Below, in pieces: positions 43,975-55,119 of a DNA stretch of 64,000 nucleotides. A program made the position numbers and the translations under genes. Position 1 is the stretch's first letter. Every line of letters starts with the position of its first letter. Location of the stretch: positions 12,802,001 to 12,866,000 of the forward strand of contig OU015653.1 in assembly GCA_907165275.2 (NCBI GenBank). Reading direction: 5' to 3'. This DNA comes from Zygaena filipendulae. Lineage: Eukaryota; Arthropoda; Insecta; Lepidoptera; Zygaenidae. The notes beneath the pieces were generated by a model, which was not told the DNA's origin, searched no databases, and worked only from the letters and a program-made list of their open reading frames with translations.

Positions 43975-44184
43975 AAATCGTTCACTGATAGCAAAATACA
44001 TTTTCCCTGAGTGACATAGAATACCATTTACGAATCACAAGGGAGTTTCGAAATCAATACGGTTGAAATCACGTGAAATTTTCAAAGGTCACAAAAAAGG
44101 ACCGGTAACAAAAAAATACTTTCATCCCGGAATTCCCGTGGTATCCAAAATTGACACGACTGAAACCGCGGGAAACAGCTAGTA
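43975..44184 (-). repeat. Two C-family pieces (reverse)
   Basis: 43975-44072: TCCCTGAGTGACATAGAATA, GGTTGAAATCACGTG. 44105-44184: TCATCCCGGAATTCCCGTGG, GACTGAAACCGCGGGAAACA GCTAGTAG. Confidence 0.6.
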
Positions 44185-45739
44185 GTAGGTATATAAAATG
44201 AGTGTCTAGGTAGTTCTTTCGTAGACAAAACGGAAGTTCGCGACGCCGAACGTCCCCTGGGAAACGATTACGTGCTCGAGACAAGACGCAAAGCCTGTGT
44301 AAAGCCAAAAATCCTTCTAGAAACTGTTATATACTATGTTATATTCAATGGATTACAAGACGTGCGTCGTTTAGACAGAAACTCTATACCTTGGATCAGT
44401 CGATGTGCCTTTACTAGAAAGGTTTTTGATGTAGCGAAAACTCTTCGCTTCGGAAGCATTATTATTTGGGATACAATTGTGCCTCTTTCGTTTTTGTTTC
44501 CTTTAAGTATTTAAATAAAGAGATTTGGATTATACGCCTTATTATTATTATTTATTAAGAGACTTGTAAAAAAATCATCATAAAAACTTCTGAAAAAACA
44601 TTTACTAGCGCAAGTACCTTAACATCATATGAGCGCAAAAACAGTTTACGTGCTAATAATCAAAGGAATTATGTTAATACACCGCTTAATTTCAATAGCA
44701 TGACGTATAACTATACTTACCTACTTTACAGCAGCTTTCTAAGAAATGTTTGAGTGAAATATTTATGCTTGCTAATGATGTGAGTTCTACAGCTAAGGCC
44801 TAAGGTTTCCAATCTTTTCGAAACTGTGATTCCTTTTTTGGTCTGTAATTCTTTTGCGGCGGTGTTCTAAAGATTCTTATCCACTAGAGGTAACTCGAAC
44901 TCAAATCGAAGCACGTGAGGGTGCAGTAAGAGGGGTAATGTGGCAGAGGGTTGAGGCACGTTACGGATTAAGGTGAGGCGACGCGGCGCAGTTTGGTGCA
45001 AAAACGCGATTGCATACGACGTGTGTAAAGTGGCTGCTGCTTTAAAAAGAAAAGAATACAAAAAAAAGAAATACAGAAGGGGTGGCATCCATGGTGGATA
45101 AAAAGTTATACTGCAATATAATTTAGTAGCAGTAGCAGTTATCGACCTCCATTTTTAGGCTTGACCTGAGGTGACACTTTCATCTTCACTAAACGCGCGG
45201 CCAGGGGTGAGGTGCCTTTGAGTGCACCAAAAAGCCGACATGATATGAATCGGCCGGCGGCACTGGATTCGCTTCATGGCGAGTTGAGGCAGCGAGGCAG
45301 CGTCTCCACTTACGCTGGCGTGGGTTGACGCGCTGCCACGGTATGAGGCAGCTGCTCGGCCCGAGTTTCCCTCTAGGTTAAGGGTGCTTCCATATCTGGC
45401 GGACGCGCCAAGTTAAATAAAATTAGATACTTAACCTCTTGCTTATTTTATGTCGCCTAGAAACTCTCCTAAGATAGCGCTATGCCCGCATAGTTTGGGA
45501 ATCACTGACCTACGGCATTTAATATATCCTGTTAAAAGCTTTCTGAAATGAAATTCGCTAATAGTGCGTTACACCTACACAGAAAACAGTCCCCGTTAAT
45601 GTTATAAAGGCACCATTAGGCAAGTTCTATATGAATTCGTGTATAGACACAGATATATTACAACTAAGGCGTCAGTTTCATTCATATTTTCAAGAATTTC
45701 AACCGGTTGACAAAATTTTAGTTTTTAGTCATATAGATT
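44185..45739. other. Unassigned region with GC-rich blocks
   Basis: 44860-45010 and 45190-45420 are GC-rich (GAGGCAGCGAGGCAGCGTCT; CGCGGCCAGGGGTGAGGTGC) with repeated GAGGCAGC units. No family or gene recognised. Open frames at 44272-44514 (+) and 44867-45088 (-) are not credited. Confidence 0.3.
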
Positions 45740-45977
45740 CATAAATAATATTGGACAAGTTGTTTTTACGCAATCAAAAAGTAACGACGATATTATAATG
45801 ACATAAAATGTCGCGTGACGTCACGCCTTAGTATAATTTCCATACGTGGGTAGTTATGACGTCACAAGCCCCCACTTAAATGCGCTTTGCATAAGTATTT
45901 TTTCATTAGCTTAAAAAAACCAAATTACTAAACGAGTCGATTATTTTTTTTTAATACCTACCTAACTAATGGACTAA
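45740..45977 (+). mobile_element. G-family MITE with paired TGACGTCA
   Basis: ATATTGGACAAGTTGTTTTT, CAATCAAAAAGTAACGACGA, and exact TGACGTCA at 45816-45823 and 45857-45864. The right end CTAATGGACTAAAT is present. Confidence 0.7.
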
Positions 45978-46369
45978 ATAGAATTTTGATTTTTATGCCC
46001 AGACAACATGTCCATTTTAAAATACGGAAAGCACCTCTACATAATTGTTGATGATGTTCATAATCTTTTTTCTTTTTTCACTTACACGATAGACTATAAA
46101 CGTAAAAAAGTCAACTTTTATGACTGCGCTTTGTTGACAGTATTTTTATGAATGTGCTTGCGAGAGAAATAATGCGTTACTTTTATGATAAGTTACATCC
46201 ATTTGTATCGAGATCGCATCTGCTGTATTTTAACGGTATAAAAGCTGTGAATTGAGCATTAAGTTATTTTTTACAAGTCACAAAAAAATCATATTCTATT
46301 TAATAACAGCAATTTTGAATCTCCTTTATAGTAGTACCTAGTAGTTACCTGGCTGCGGTAATATTAATT

Positions 46370-46800
46370 ATTTGCTAGACTCCCCGCATTAATTTCGGAA
46401 TTCCCGCAGGAACCCTTTATATTATTAGGATGAAAGTTGGTTAATCGTAATTCTAAACTGCTGTAGCCCTGCGGCTGTAATCGCGAGAATTTGAGGTATC
46501 CCCGTGGGAGGTACTCTTCGTTATAGTGTAGAAGTGTCTAATATTACTCATCAATATAGCAGTTTTCTATTAATAAAATATTTATGACAGTAGGTACAGT
46601 AAAGTACCGTGTTTTTAGTACAGTAGTAAAAAAGATTACGCAGATTCAAATGAACATTTTTCTTCCGTTTATAATTTTACTGACTATTCCCTGCGGTTTC
46701 GCCTGCTTAGTTCGGAAGTTACTTGGAAAATCCACGAATTCCTTTCTTTGAAAAGAAAGAAAAGGAGTTTATTGTTCCCCATTTAACAGGTACAAAATAA
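46370..46800. repeat. C-family scraps and a reversed retroelement tail
   Basis: Diverged + heads at 46372-46430, 46458-46530 and 46680-46740 (CCCTGCGGTTTCGCCTGCTT). 46745-46800 read on the minus strand gives GGGAACAATAAACTCCTTTT then CTTTC, a LINE-tail pattern. Confidence 0.4.
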
Positions 46801-47395
46801 GATACAGAAAAAATAGAAACTTTAACAAATATTGTAAACTAACTGCCTTCCAAACATTTACTCATGGGTCACGTAGTTTTTTAGATTTTGTGTTTATTCA
46901 TTGATTCAGTACGAACCTATATAATTATGTATGTGATTCAGTGACCTTTCGCTTTTAAGATACGGGTAGTATTTATAGGTATACATAGATATAGAAATAC
47001 TAAATCTGGTTTTTCCGATTCACTGTCTAACTGGTATTTTGCTCGGAGTTATCTCCCGAATTAATTCCCGAATAGCACCGGAGAGCGCCACTGGCCCACT
47101 TATAGCCCACAAAGGGCACTCCGCCCAAGTAGCGCCCACTTGATCTCTACCTCAGTTCGCCCGCACCTAACGACGAGTTGTTCCCTTATATGTACGGTAT
47201 ATTAATGTGGTCTCGCTGCTAATTTACGAGCACCTCAATATCGAATGTGAATATTGAATATAAATTATCTTATCAGCTTACTGGGTGTGACGTAATTGAT
47301 AATGGTTAAGTATCATTAACTCTTCCTCGAGATTACATCATAAAGTACAGAGTAAGCTGATTAGAATAAATCGAATCCACTTTACGGTACACACA
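46801..47395. other. Unassigned stretch
   Basis: 47030-47170 is a GC-richer block (AATAGCACCGGAGAGCGCCA; GGGCACTCCGCCCAAGTAGC) with no match elsewhere in the window. The rest is AT-rich and unremarkable. Confidence 0.3.
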
Positions 47396-47399
47396 TATA

Positions 47400-47560
47400 T
47401 AGAAAGAAAGAAGAAAGAAAGAAAGAAAGATTTTATTGAAGCATAAAAGAAACACCACACAAGTGAACAAAGACAAAAACGAAAATGATTAAACAGTATT
47501 AAACTAAAACTAAACTTTAAGAAACAAAAACAACTTAAATATGACATTTGTGTGATATGT
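47400..47560 (-). mobile_element. Retroelement 3' end with (CTTT)n tail (reverse)
   Basis: (GAAA)n at 47402-47431 followed by GATTTTATTGAAGCATAAAA. On the minus strand the tail is preceded by TTCAATAAAATC. Confidence 0.45.
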
Positions 47561-47649
47561 CTCCCTGCTCACAATGGACCTTGACTCGGCATTATATTGT
47601 GAGAGTGGGGACACTCACGACGCTGGTTTTCAGTCAAGACCACTGATGC

Positions 47650-47760
47650 ATATACTAATAATAATAATCTACTTCACAACACACATATCTACTTGATCCC
47701 ACACTATGCTACAAGCTTATATATTGTAGACTGTAGAGTGTGGATAAACACATTGACAAA
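47650..47760 (-). mobile_element. Truncated tRNA-derived SINE (reverse)
   Basis: ATAATAATAATCTACTTCAC, AACACACATATCTACTTGAT, CCCACACTATGCT match the 3' part of the SINE at 19354-19622. The tRNA-like head is missing. Confidence 0.65.
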
Positions 47761-47771
47761 AACACAATTAC

Positions 47772-47955
47772 TATCCAATATCATAAATGAAAATGTGAGT
47801 TTGTTACGCTTTCACGCCTTTACTACTCAATAGATCATTATGGAATTATGCATTCACGTCATCTGAGGTACAAAACAAGATACAGGCTACTTATTGTCCC
47901 AGAATTCTTGTAAAACATTATTTCCGCGGGTGAAACCGCAGGGCCACCTTATATA
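47772..47955 (-). repeat. C-family copy (reverse)
   Basis: TTTGTTACGCTTTCACGCCT, TTATTGTCCCAGAATTCTTG, TCCGCGGGTGAAACCGCAGG. Confidence 0.7.
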
Positions 47956-48297
47956 ATATAATATTAAGATCATTAAGATTATATAATTAATCCTTACAAA
48001 GGTACTCGCTCATCAGTGATGGGAAATGCTGAAATTAAATTCTGAAATTAAGTTAAAAGGCATTCCTAATTAGTCTAAAGATAACTAAGAACTTAAAGAG
48101 CTCAACGTGGTAAGTATGTTGGCAATTACATCCAATTTGTTTGTATTAATCTCTAACAATACGATGGTTGGACATAGGTATGAGTCTTAAGTGAAGTTAA
48201 TTTTACTTATGACTTTAACCTATCCTTGATTGGTGAAACTATAAAACCTATAAAAGAAAAAAAAAATTGTTATATTATATCGGAAAAATTGCAATCT

Positions 48298-48477
48298 ACA
48301 CTGATATTATAAAGAGGAAGGATTAGTAGTTTGTAACGAATAAACTCAAAAATTACTGACTTCCAGACTTATAGGAAGCTACAGTAGTCCTGAGTGACAT
48401 AGGATACTTTTTATTCCTAAATTCCCGCGGGAACTCCAAAATTAGAGCGAGTGAAACCGCCGGGAACAGTTAATATG
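48298..48477 (-). repeat. C-family copy (reverse)
   Basis: ACACTGATATTATAAAGAGG, GTCCTGAGTGACATAGGATA, ATTCCCGCGGGAACTCCAAA, GTGAAACCGCCGGGAACAGT. Confidence 0.75.
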
Positions 48478-49043
48478 AAATATAAAAGAAAAATGTAAAA
48501 TTGTTGCCAAAAGAAATCGGTTTTAATACTTTTGGTTCTTGGTGGGTTTAAATGATGCATAAATATTTGAAAATAGAGAGCAGAGCAGAGATATTTGAAA
48601 ATAGAGAGAGAGAATAGTAAGATCAGGGGGCTTAGCCAAGTTGACAAACGTTGATCGTTAATAGAATAGAAAACTGCGAAACGTATCGCTAAGTCACGTT
48701 TCACGTCAAGTGGTAGCCAAGTTTACACGGTAGGAGTTCGTTCAAAACAATAGAATAGAACGTTGTCGATTGCACAATTTTTCATATTTAATGAATAAAA
48801 TACATACCTATTGTACTTTATTTAAATGATAACTAATAAAGTTAAATTATTATTAACATTAGGTACCTAAACAATAACAAAATATTACAATTGAGATGAG
48901 ATATTGAGAAAAGAGAGAAACAAACATAAAATTGAGATCTATTCCTTGATAGAAAAAATATTAATAATAAATGTTTAGGTATCTGTTAAATGGATGCGAA
49001 TGATTCAAAACTACATTTAATGAGTTGCAATTTATCTCTAACT

Positions 49044-49335
49044 AGCTGACCCCCGCGGGTTCACCCGCGGTAATTTCGGAGTTCCCGCAGGAATTCTGGG
49101 ATAACAAGTACCCTATGTCACTCAAGATCACTGTAGCTTCCTATAAGTGCAAGAATTTTCAAAATCGGTTCTGTAGATCCAGAGATTATCCCCTACAACC
49201 TCACAAACTCACAATCTCCGGAGTTCCCGTGGGAATTCCAGAATAAAAAGTACCTTATCCCTAAGATCACTGTAGTTTCTTATAGTATAAGTGAAAATTT
49301 TTTTACAATCGGTTCAGTAGATCCATATCACAAAC
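49044..49335 (+). repeat. Two joined C-family copies inside the 5.1-kb unit
   Basis: CTAGCTGACCCCCGCGGGTT, TTCGGAGTTCCCGCAGGAAT, AAATCGGTTCTGTAGATCCA, then a second core from CCGGAGTTCCCGTGGGAATT (49217) to CAATCGGTTCAGTAGATCCA. Confidence 0.7.
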
Positions 49336-49468
49336 GTTTTTTATCTATTATAATTATGTTACTATCGACGTTTAGGCGTGAGCAATTTTCTGTGTAGACA
49401 AGTTCCTAGCCATGTCAACACAAATGCGTTGATCGCTCGTTCGTAACGTGAAGAGAAAAAAAAACAGT

Positions 49469-49756
49469 ATGGATTGTCTGTGGTGTGCGTACATATTACA
49501 TAAACATCAAACTCAAAACGCAGGAGTAAATACTAAACCATTTTTCAAACATTGTTTTCTTGTTTTTAATACAAAATATCTTCAATATTATGATTTTACA
49601 CAGTGCAGAAATAAATTTGAGATGACCGAAATGTGGTCTATTTTCACTGAGATAGGTACCTATTTAATGATAACCTGTACACATAGGATGGAAACTGAAA
49701 TGGAAACTAGAATCTCAGCTAGTTCGCAACAGTATGCTTTATTGGAATTCATTTAA
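49469..49756 (+). CDS. Hypothetical 95-codon ORF (doubtful)
   Basis: ATG at 49469 starts MDCLWCAYILHKHQTQNAGV and ends SSQQYALLEFI; TAA is followed at once by AGGTACGTA. It is the longest non-repeat frame inside the 5.1-kb unit and starts just after the terminal-like motif near 49410. Composition is ordinary, nothing is recognisable, and there is no sign of selection in a single sequence. Most likely chance. Confidence 0.12.
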   Translation: MDCLWCAYILHKHQTQNAGVNTKPFFKHCFLVFNTKYLQYYDFTQCRNKFEMTEMWSIFTEIGTYLMITCTHRMETEMETRISASSQQYALLEFI

Positions 49757-50034
49757 AGGTACGTATATTATTAGCTATTACGTAAGTCTTTTTTTTTTCG
49801 TTTTAATCTTTCTAATACCCAGGAATAATATACCTACATACATAATAATATACGATTACTTACGTGATACCCACGCACGCAACTAGACCTAGATACCTAC
49901 CCACCCACCTACTTTTGTATACTAGTCCTATATTTAGTCCTTTGCATAAAAAATTGACGCTTTATTTCTCTAAAATTGTTCTAAATTATGTTGCAGACAT
50001 ACAAATCCTGTATGATTTGAAATCATACATAAAA

Positions 50035-50245
50035 AATGAAACGTCTTTGATTGGGATCACAAAACTACATGAGAATTGGATTTAAACTTATTATGGCAAG
50101 AGCTAAGTTGATGAGTAGAAGTTGAAAATTAAGAAATAGAAGGTGACTGCAAGAAATAAGCATCAGAGGAAAATGAAATGTCTTCGATTGGGATCACAAA
50201 AAAACTGCATGAAAATGGGATGCAAATTTTAAGTCATGGCTGCTG
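50035..50245. repeat. Two-copy direct repeat
   Basis: AAATGAAACGTCTTTGATTG GGATCACAAAA at 50034 recurs as AAATGAAATGTCTTCGATTG GGATCACAAAA at 50171, each followed by a CATGA(G/A)AAT(T/G)GGAT stretch. Spacing is about 137 nt. The area 50246-50647 is AT-rich and unassigned. Confidence 0.55.
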
Positions 50246-50647
50246 TTCTACAATTTATCAGAAATTTTACACTGATTGAGGTCATCATCAATACCAGCAA
50301 CATATAAATGCCTTCCTGATATAGTCGGTCCTTAACATATGAAATTGTCAATAACAGTAGTAAACAAGTATCATTATTCAAGTCTCTGTTCCTGTATTAA
50401 TTCTCCAATTTCTTTGGAATATAATATATTAATTCCTTTAAGTGGGTGTTTTTATTTTTATTTACTAATTATTAAATACCTAGTCGATTTAGAATTTGAC
50501 ATTCAAAGTAACTGAATGCTTTCAATGTACCTAAATATATCTATGACATGATAATATTTACCTATATGCCTAATACTACTTTGCCTGGGGTTTTGCTTCA
50601 GTTAGTGTAGATTTTTAAGACCATCATGAGCAATTCTCTATTCTGTG

Positions 50648-50835
50648 CTAGCTGTTACCTGTGGTTTCAGCCATGTTCATTTTGGAGACCCTGCAGGGAT
50701 TCCGGGATAAAAAGTACCCTATGTATTATTCTAATATATAAGCTATAATATTGTAGTTTCATTAAAATCCATTCCGTAGTTTTTGTATGAAAGAGTAACA
50801 AACATCCATACATACAAACTTTAGCGTTTATAATA
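50648..50835 (+). repeat. C-family copy
   Basis: GCTAGCTGTTACCTGTGGTT, GCAGGGATTCCGGGATAAAA, AAATCCATTCCGTAGTTTTT, AAACTTTAGCGTTTATAATA TTGG. Confidence 0.75.
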
Positions 50836-52256
50836 TTGGTAAGGATGAAAGATTGTCATTTAATCTACCATATTATGTATGAAAATTTTCATGATGATCA
50901 GTTGAGTAGTTAAGGCTCGAAAAGGTAACAGATAGGAATACACATTTATAATATTAGTATATTAGTAGGGACCACTTAAGAGTAACTGAGTAGTAAATAG
51001 GATAGGTAGATAGGTACACTAAGAGTTTAAAACATGTATACAAACAGTATTCATGTCATGTTGCATTTAGGGTACTAATAGAAAACAATAAAATAAATTA
51101 GGTGATATTTATTTATTTATAAGACCATCAGGATATAGAGGATAATTATTTCAATATACAAGTTAATGTCCAATTACAGTTCATTTAACTCACACATTAT
51201 GGCTATTATACTGATGTTGGGACTGTGAACAACACAATATTTTAATTAATTCAATTAATTTCTATTAATTATAGATAAAATCCTATATATATGTAAATAA
51301 TATTGTAGTTTCATTAAGATTCATTCAGTAGTTTTTGTGTGAAAGAGTAACAAACATCCATACATATAAACTTTAGCGTTCATAATATTAGTAAGGATGA
51401 AAGTCCTTTTCTCCACCATATTATGTATGAGAAATTTCATGATGATCAGTTAAGTAGGTACCTAGCAGTGGCGAAGGTACCATAGAAGCCGATTCCCACC
51501 GGCTTCCCTTCAGACGCAACAACTCTCTCTACCATAATTGAGAACGTTGTCAGGGGTACAGGGAATTACTAATTATTATTAATTATTAATTAATTATTTT
51601 TTATACCGGAATTCCTGCGGGAACTCTGAACTTATCGCGAGTGAAACTGCGGGGAACAGCTACTAACTAACTAGGAATAGTTAATAGTTTAATAAGTTGA
51701 AATTAAAGTAGATTTCCGGCTTCCCCCTCTCAATATTTCACCCTTCGCCACTGGTACCTAGTTAAGGCTCGAAAAGGTAACTGATAGGAATACTTGCACA
51801 TTTATAATATTAGTATACCTATTAGTAGGGATCACTTAAGATTAGATACACCAACTGAGTAGTAAATACACTAAATAGGATAGGTAGGTACATAAAGAGT
51901 TTAAACATGTATACAAAAAGTATTGATGTCATGTTGCTACTAATAGAAAACAATGAAATAAATTAAGTGATAATTATTACAATATACAAGTGTATGTCCA
52001 ATTACAGTTCTTTTAACAATACCAAAAGGTAAAAGAAGTTGTGAGTTGTGACATAGTGATGAAAATTCAAATTTTGATTACAAAAAGTTGATAATATGCA
52101 AAACATGAAACATTACAATTAAAGACCATAGTAACCCTACAATTCAATGTGCTTGCCTACACATATGTTTATTATACTGATATTGGGACAGTGAACAACA
52201 CAATATTTTAATTAATTCAATTGAATTCTATTAATTAGAGATAAATTCCATACAAT
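50750..52256 (+). repeat. Tandem duplication of a ~0.55-0.65 kb segment
   Basis: Unit 1 (about 50750-51285) and unit 2 (about 51298-52256, less the 51466-51753 insertion) run in parallel. Both have ATATTGTAGTTTCATTAA, GAAAGAGTAACAAACATCCA, CATATTATGTATGA, AAGGCTCGAAAAGGTAAC, AGGATAGGTAG, TTCATGTCATGTTG or variants, TGTCCAATTACAGTTC and TTTTAATTAATTCAATT. The repeated block starts inside the tail of the 50648 short element. Confidence 0.8.
51466..51753. mobile_element. hAT-type MITE, 288 bp, exact 8-bp target duplication
   Basis: Ends CAGTGGCGAAGG and CCTTCGCCACTG are inverted repeats, with AGAAGCCGATTCCC/CGGCTTCCCCC further in. GTACCTAG directly flanks both ends (51458-51465 and 51754-51761). 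Unit 1 of the surrounding duplication lacks it, so it came after the duplication. A reversed C-family fragment (51535-51662: TTGTCAGGGGTACAGGGAAT ... GTGAAACTGCGGGGAACAGC) lies inside. Confidence 0.88.
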
Positions 52257-52849
52257 TTATTGAATCATTCACATCCATTTAACAAATAAACATTTATTCT
52301 TATTATTATTTATTTCTAGCAAGGAAGAGATCTCAATTTTCCCTAATATTAATTTACTTTGTTTCATAGCTGTTTATTAAACAAGCATGGCCCTTCCTTG
52401 GATTACCTAATTTTGGCTACCTATGTACGGAGTTGGAGTTACATTATTTCTACCTTTGGCTTTATGTGCCATTGAAAGCAATTGTGTTGTTAGTAAAACA
52501 ATGTTCTTGTAACACACAAAATGCAATTGTTATTTTTCTAGCTACATTAAGATTATAGTGAAGGACACTGTTATGCTGAACGTTGTAATGTTCTTACACA
52601 TCAATCACTTCTCTTACCTACTTTACTAAGCCATAATCATTTTTTAAATAGGTACAGTGTTCAACATTCCTTTTATTATCTACTGAAGGCCCAACCAACT
52701 GCCACGCCACTGCATGCATTTACAATTTGAAACAAGAGAGCACTTAGGTATTAACTTTTTCCAAAATCACAGTGGTTCGCTCAAAATCCAAAGTCAAAGA
52801 GCCGCTTTAGGTATTGGTTTTGCACACTAGCGCAGACCATGGTACTGGA

Positions 52850-53145
52850 CTGGCGCAGCTCGCGGCACCGCCTCCAGGCTCTGACGGTACCTATACCTAA
52901 CTACTATTTTCACTTCACTTCTGGCTTCTGCGACCACTGCTTCCACACTTCTTCACCACACTTCTTCAATATGAGCGTATCACAAGCTATCACAACATCT
53001 TTGTTGCATCCAACTAGGCGACTGGCGGCACCGCCTCCAGGCACCGACGGTATCTACTATGTATTTCCACTTCACTTCTTTAAGGCTTCTGTGACCACTG
53101 CTTTCACACTTCTTCATTATGAGCTTATCACAACATCTTAGCTTT
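52850..53145 (+). repeat. Two-copy direct repeat, period about 165 nt
   Basis: GGCACCGCCTCCAGGCTCTG ACGGTA at 52863 recurs as GGCACCGCCTCCAGGCACCG ACGGTA at 53026. Each is followed by TTTTCACTTCACTTC or a variant, TCTG(C/T)GACCACTGCTT, CACACTTCTTCA and TCACAACATCTT. A 100-codon frame over it is not credited. Confidence 0.75.
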
Positions 53146-53871
53146 GGTGTCATCAAACGTCTGAGTCATCAATCTAGTCAATTAAATCGTTTTGTTATTG
53201 TTTAATGTTAATAATTATTTAACTTTATTAGTTATTATGTAAATAAAGTACATTAAGTATATATTTTATCCGTTAAATACGGAAAATTATTTGTACCTAA
53301 TGTGTTAACTTAGAACGTTACTACTCTCTTAGCGTCTTCTACAGGGTTTCGGAGTTCGCTAAGTGAGCGTTCAAAAACTTCGGTTACGATACGCAATCGA
53401 TTGTCAGAAATGCAACTTGACTAGCATTTTGACGATTCGTACTTTTTAATCGACAACATTCTATTCTATTGCATGTGCAGCCACGACACGAATTTCGCTA
53501 TTTGATCTTTCTGTGATTACCACAACGCGTCATGCGCATTTTCATTAGAGCCTTAACACGAATTTCGCTATTTTTGGTCTTTCTGTGATTGCCACAACGC
53601 GTTGTAAGCTATTTTGCTGCTCACTGAACGTTTTCAATCTTTGAGCGTAACATTGACATGGCTACCAACTTTTCTATACAGAGTATAGCTTACACTTAAA
53701 CGTCAGTAGTTATAGAATGAGAAAAGATAAGAAACGTTTGTAATATGGCTAAGGGGGCTGATCAGTAAAATCAATAACCTTCGACCCATCAAAACTTTCT
53801 CTGCTGTAAAGAATAACTTTTCATTCACTTAAAGAACTCGCTGTGAACTTAAATTATAATATTATAACACA

Positions 53872-53975
53872 CTGGCTGTTCCCGGCGACTTCATCTGCGT
53901 TAATTTTGGAGATTCCGCAGGGATTCCGGGACAAAAAATAACCTATGTCACTCAGGACTACCGTCGTTATATTAA
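53872..53975 (+). repeat. C-family head
   Basis: CTGGCTGTTCCCGGCGACTT, GGAGATTCCGCAGGGATTCC, GGGACAAAAAATAACCTATG, then TCACTCAGGACTACCG. It lies just outside the right end of the 5.1-kb unit. Confidence 0.65.
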
Positions 53976-54137
53976 TAATGATGATCAAAAAAACATTATC
54001 ATTATAAATAACTACCTATTACTAGCATTCCAATTCAGAAAAACACTTATATGAGCTTTAAAAATCAGTATAATTTTCACTTCTATAGTCTAGGTCTCAA
54101 AGCTATAACATTTTAAGCCTTTCAACTTCATAGCATA

Positions 54138-54232
54138 GCTACGTGGTTTAGCCGTAGCACTGCTACGTATCGCTGCCGTAGCGAGGCTACGTACACCGGC
54201 ATCGTAGCATTGGTGTAGCACGATCGTAGTGA
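54138..54232. repeat. Degenerate 24-bp tandem repeat with alternating GCTACG/CGTAGC
   Basis: GCTACGT occurs at 54138, 54162 and 54186, exactly 24 nt apart. CGTAGC occurs at 54153, 54177 and 54203. A fourth, more decayed unit follows to about 54232. Each unit can fold on itself. Confidence 0.7.
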
Positions 54233-54464
54233 ATTTATTTCAAGTGTCCTGAAACACTTTAGTAAATTGAAATGCTAATCGGCTCGATTATTTCGTTCCA
54301 ATAGTTCGGATCCCGAGTTGCGTCGAAGCTTTAAATAAGACCAATCCCACTTTGCTTACAGATATTTAATACCCACACTCTATTTTGTTAGAATTATTAC
54401 AATATTCATTCGCTATTGCTGTCTGAAGGTTTTTTCATGTCACGAATTATTATATTATATTATA

Positions 54465-54676
54465 CTAGTTGTGCCGCGCGGTTTCACCCACGTTTATTTC
54501 AGAGTTCCCGCGGGAATTCCGGGATAAAAAGTACCCTATATGTTAATCTGATGTATAATCTATATTTTTGTAAAGTTTTATTTAAATCCATCCAGTAGTT
54601 TTTGCGTGAAAGAGTAACAAACATCCATCCATCCATACATTCTTACAAACTTTCGCGTTTATAATGTTAAGTAGGA
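54465..54676 (+). repeat. C-family copy with (CATC)n
   Basis: ACTAGTTGTGCCGCGCGGTT, GAGTTCCCGCGGGAATTCCG, ATGTTAATCTGATGTATAAT, CATCCATCCATCCATACATT, TTTCGCGTTTATAATGTTAA GTAGGAT. Same subfamily as 21971-22225. The region 54677-55119 after it is AT-rich and unassigned. Confidence 0.85.
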
Positions 54677-55119
54677 TAATATTATAATATATTAACCAAG
54701 AATTTTATTTGTTGTATAAAAAACATCCACTAAGCAAGCTTTTTTTTTACGAAATACGACTTTGCAGATTTTAAACAGAAATTAAACCGTTAAAATTTAA
54801 TGAGATTTTTCTTCTGTCGATCTATGTTACAATATTCTGAACTCCAAATTGTGAAAAACAATGATCCAGTTATCACTGATATGACAACAAGAGCAATCTT
54901 TGAAAAATAGTAAGCGTAAATGAATTTTATCGATAATATCGATTACAAAATATTGACATTATAATATAATACGTATTTATTAGAACAATCCATTACAGAT
55001 ATTTTTTCAAGTACGTGGTTGTTTATAATAATTTTAATCTATCTATATCTATTTTTCTATACCTACTACAATAAAAGAATAGAATCCTTGATTCTGTACA
55101 TTGAATGTTTTTACCAAAA

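Larger units (their letters stand above)
48627..53757. mobile_element. Candidate 5.1-kb composite element with long inverted arms
   Basis: The left end GGGGCTTAGCCAAGTTGACA, then AACGTT, is mirrored at the right by AACGTTTGTAATATGGCTAA then GGGGG. GATCAG flanks both sides (48621-48626 and 53760-53765; octamers AAGATCAG/CTGATCAG). Further inside, 48796-48885 is the reverse complement of 53189-53268 (ACTAATAAAGTTAAATTATT core), and AATCGACAACGTTCTATTCT near 48757 pairs with AATCGACAACATTCTATTCT at 53449. The interior holds other repeats and no recognised transposase. A third terminal-like motif (TAGCCATGTCAACACAAATG) is at about 49410. Confidence 0.5.

Noticed and set aside
52839..53141. 100-codon + frame
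   Set aside because: Spans a two-copy DNA repeat; the two units give unrelated peptides in different frames, as expected without selection.
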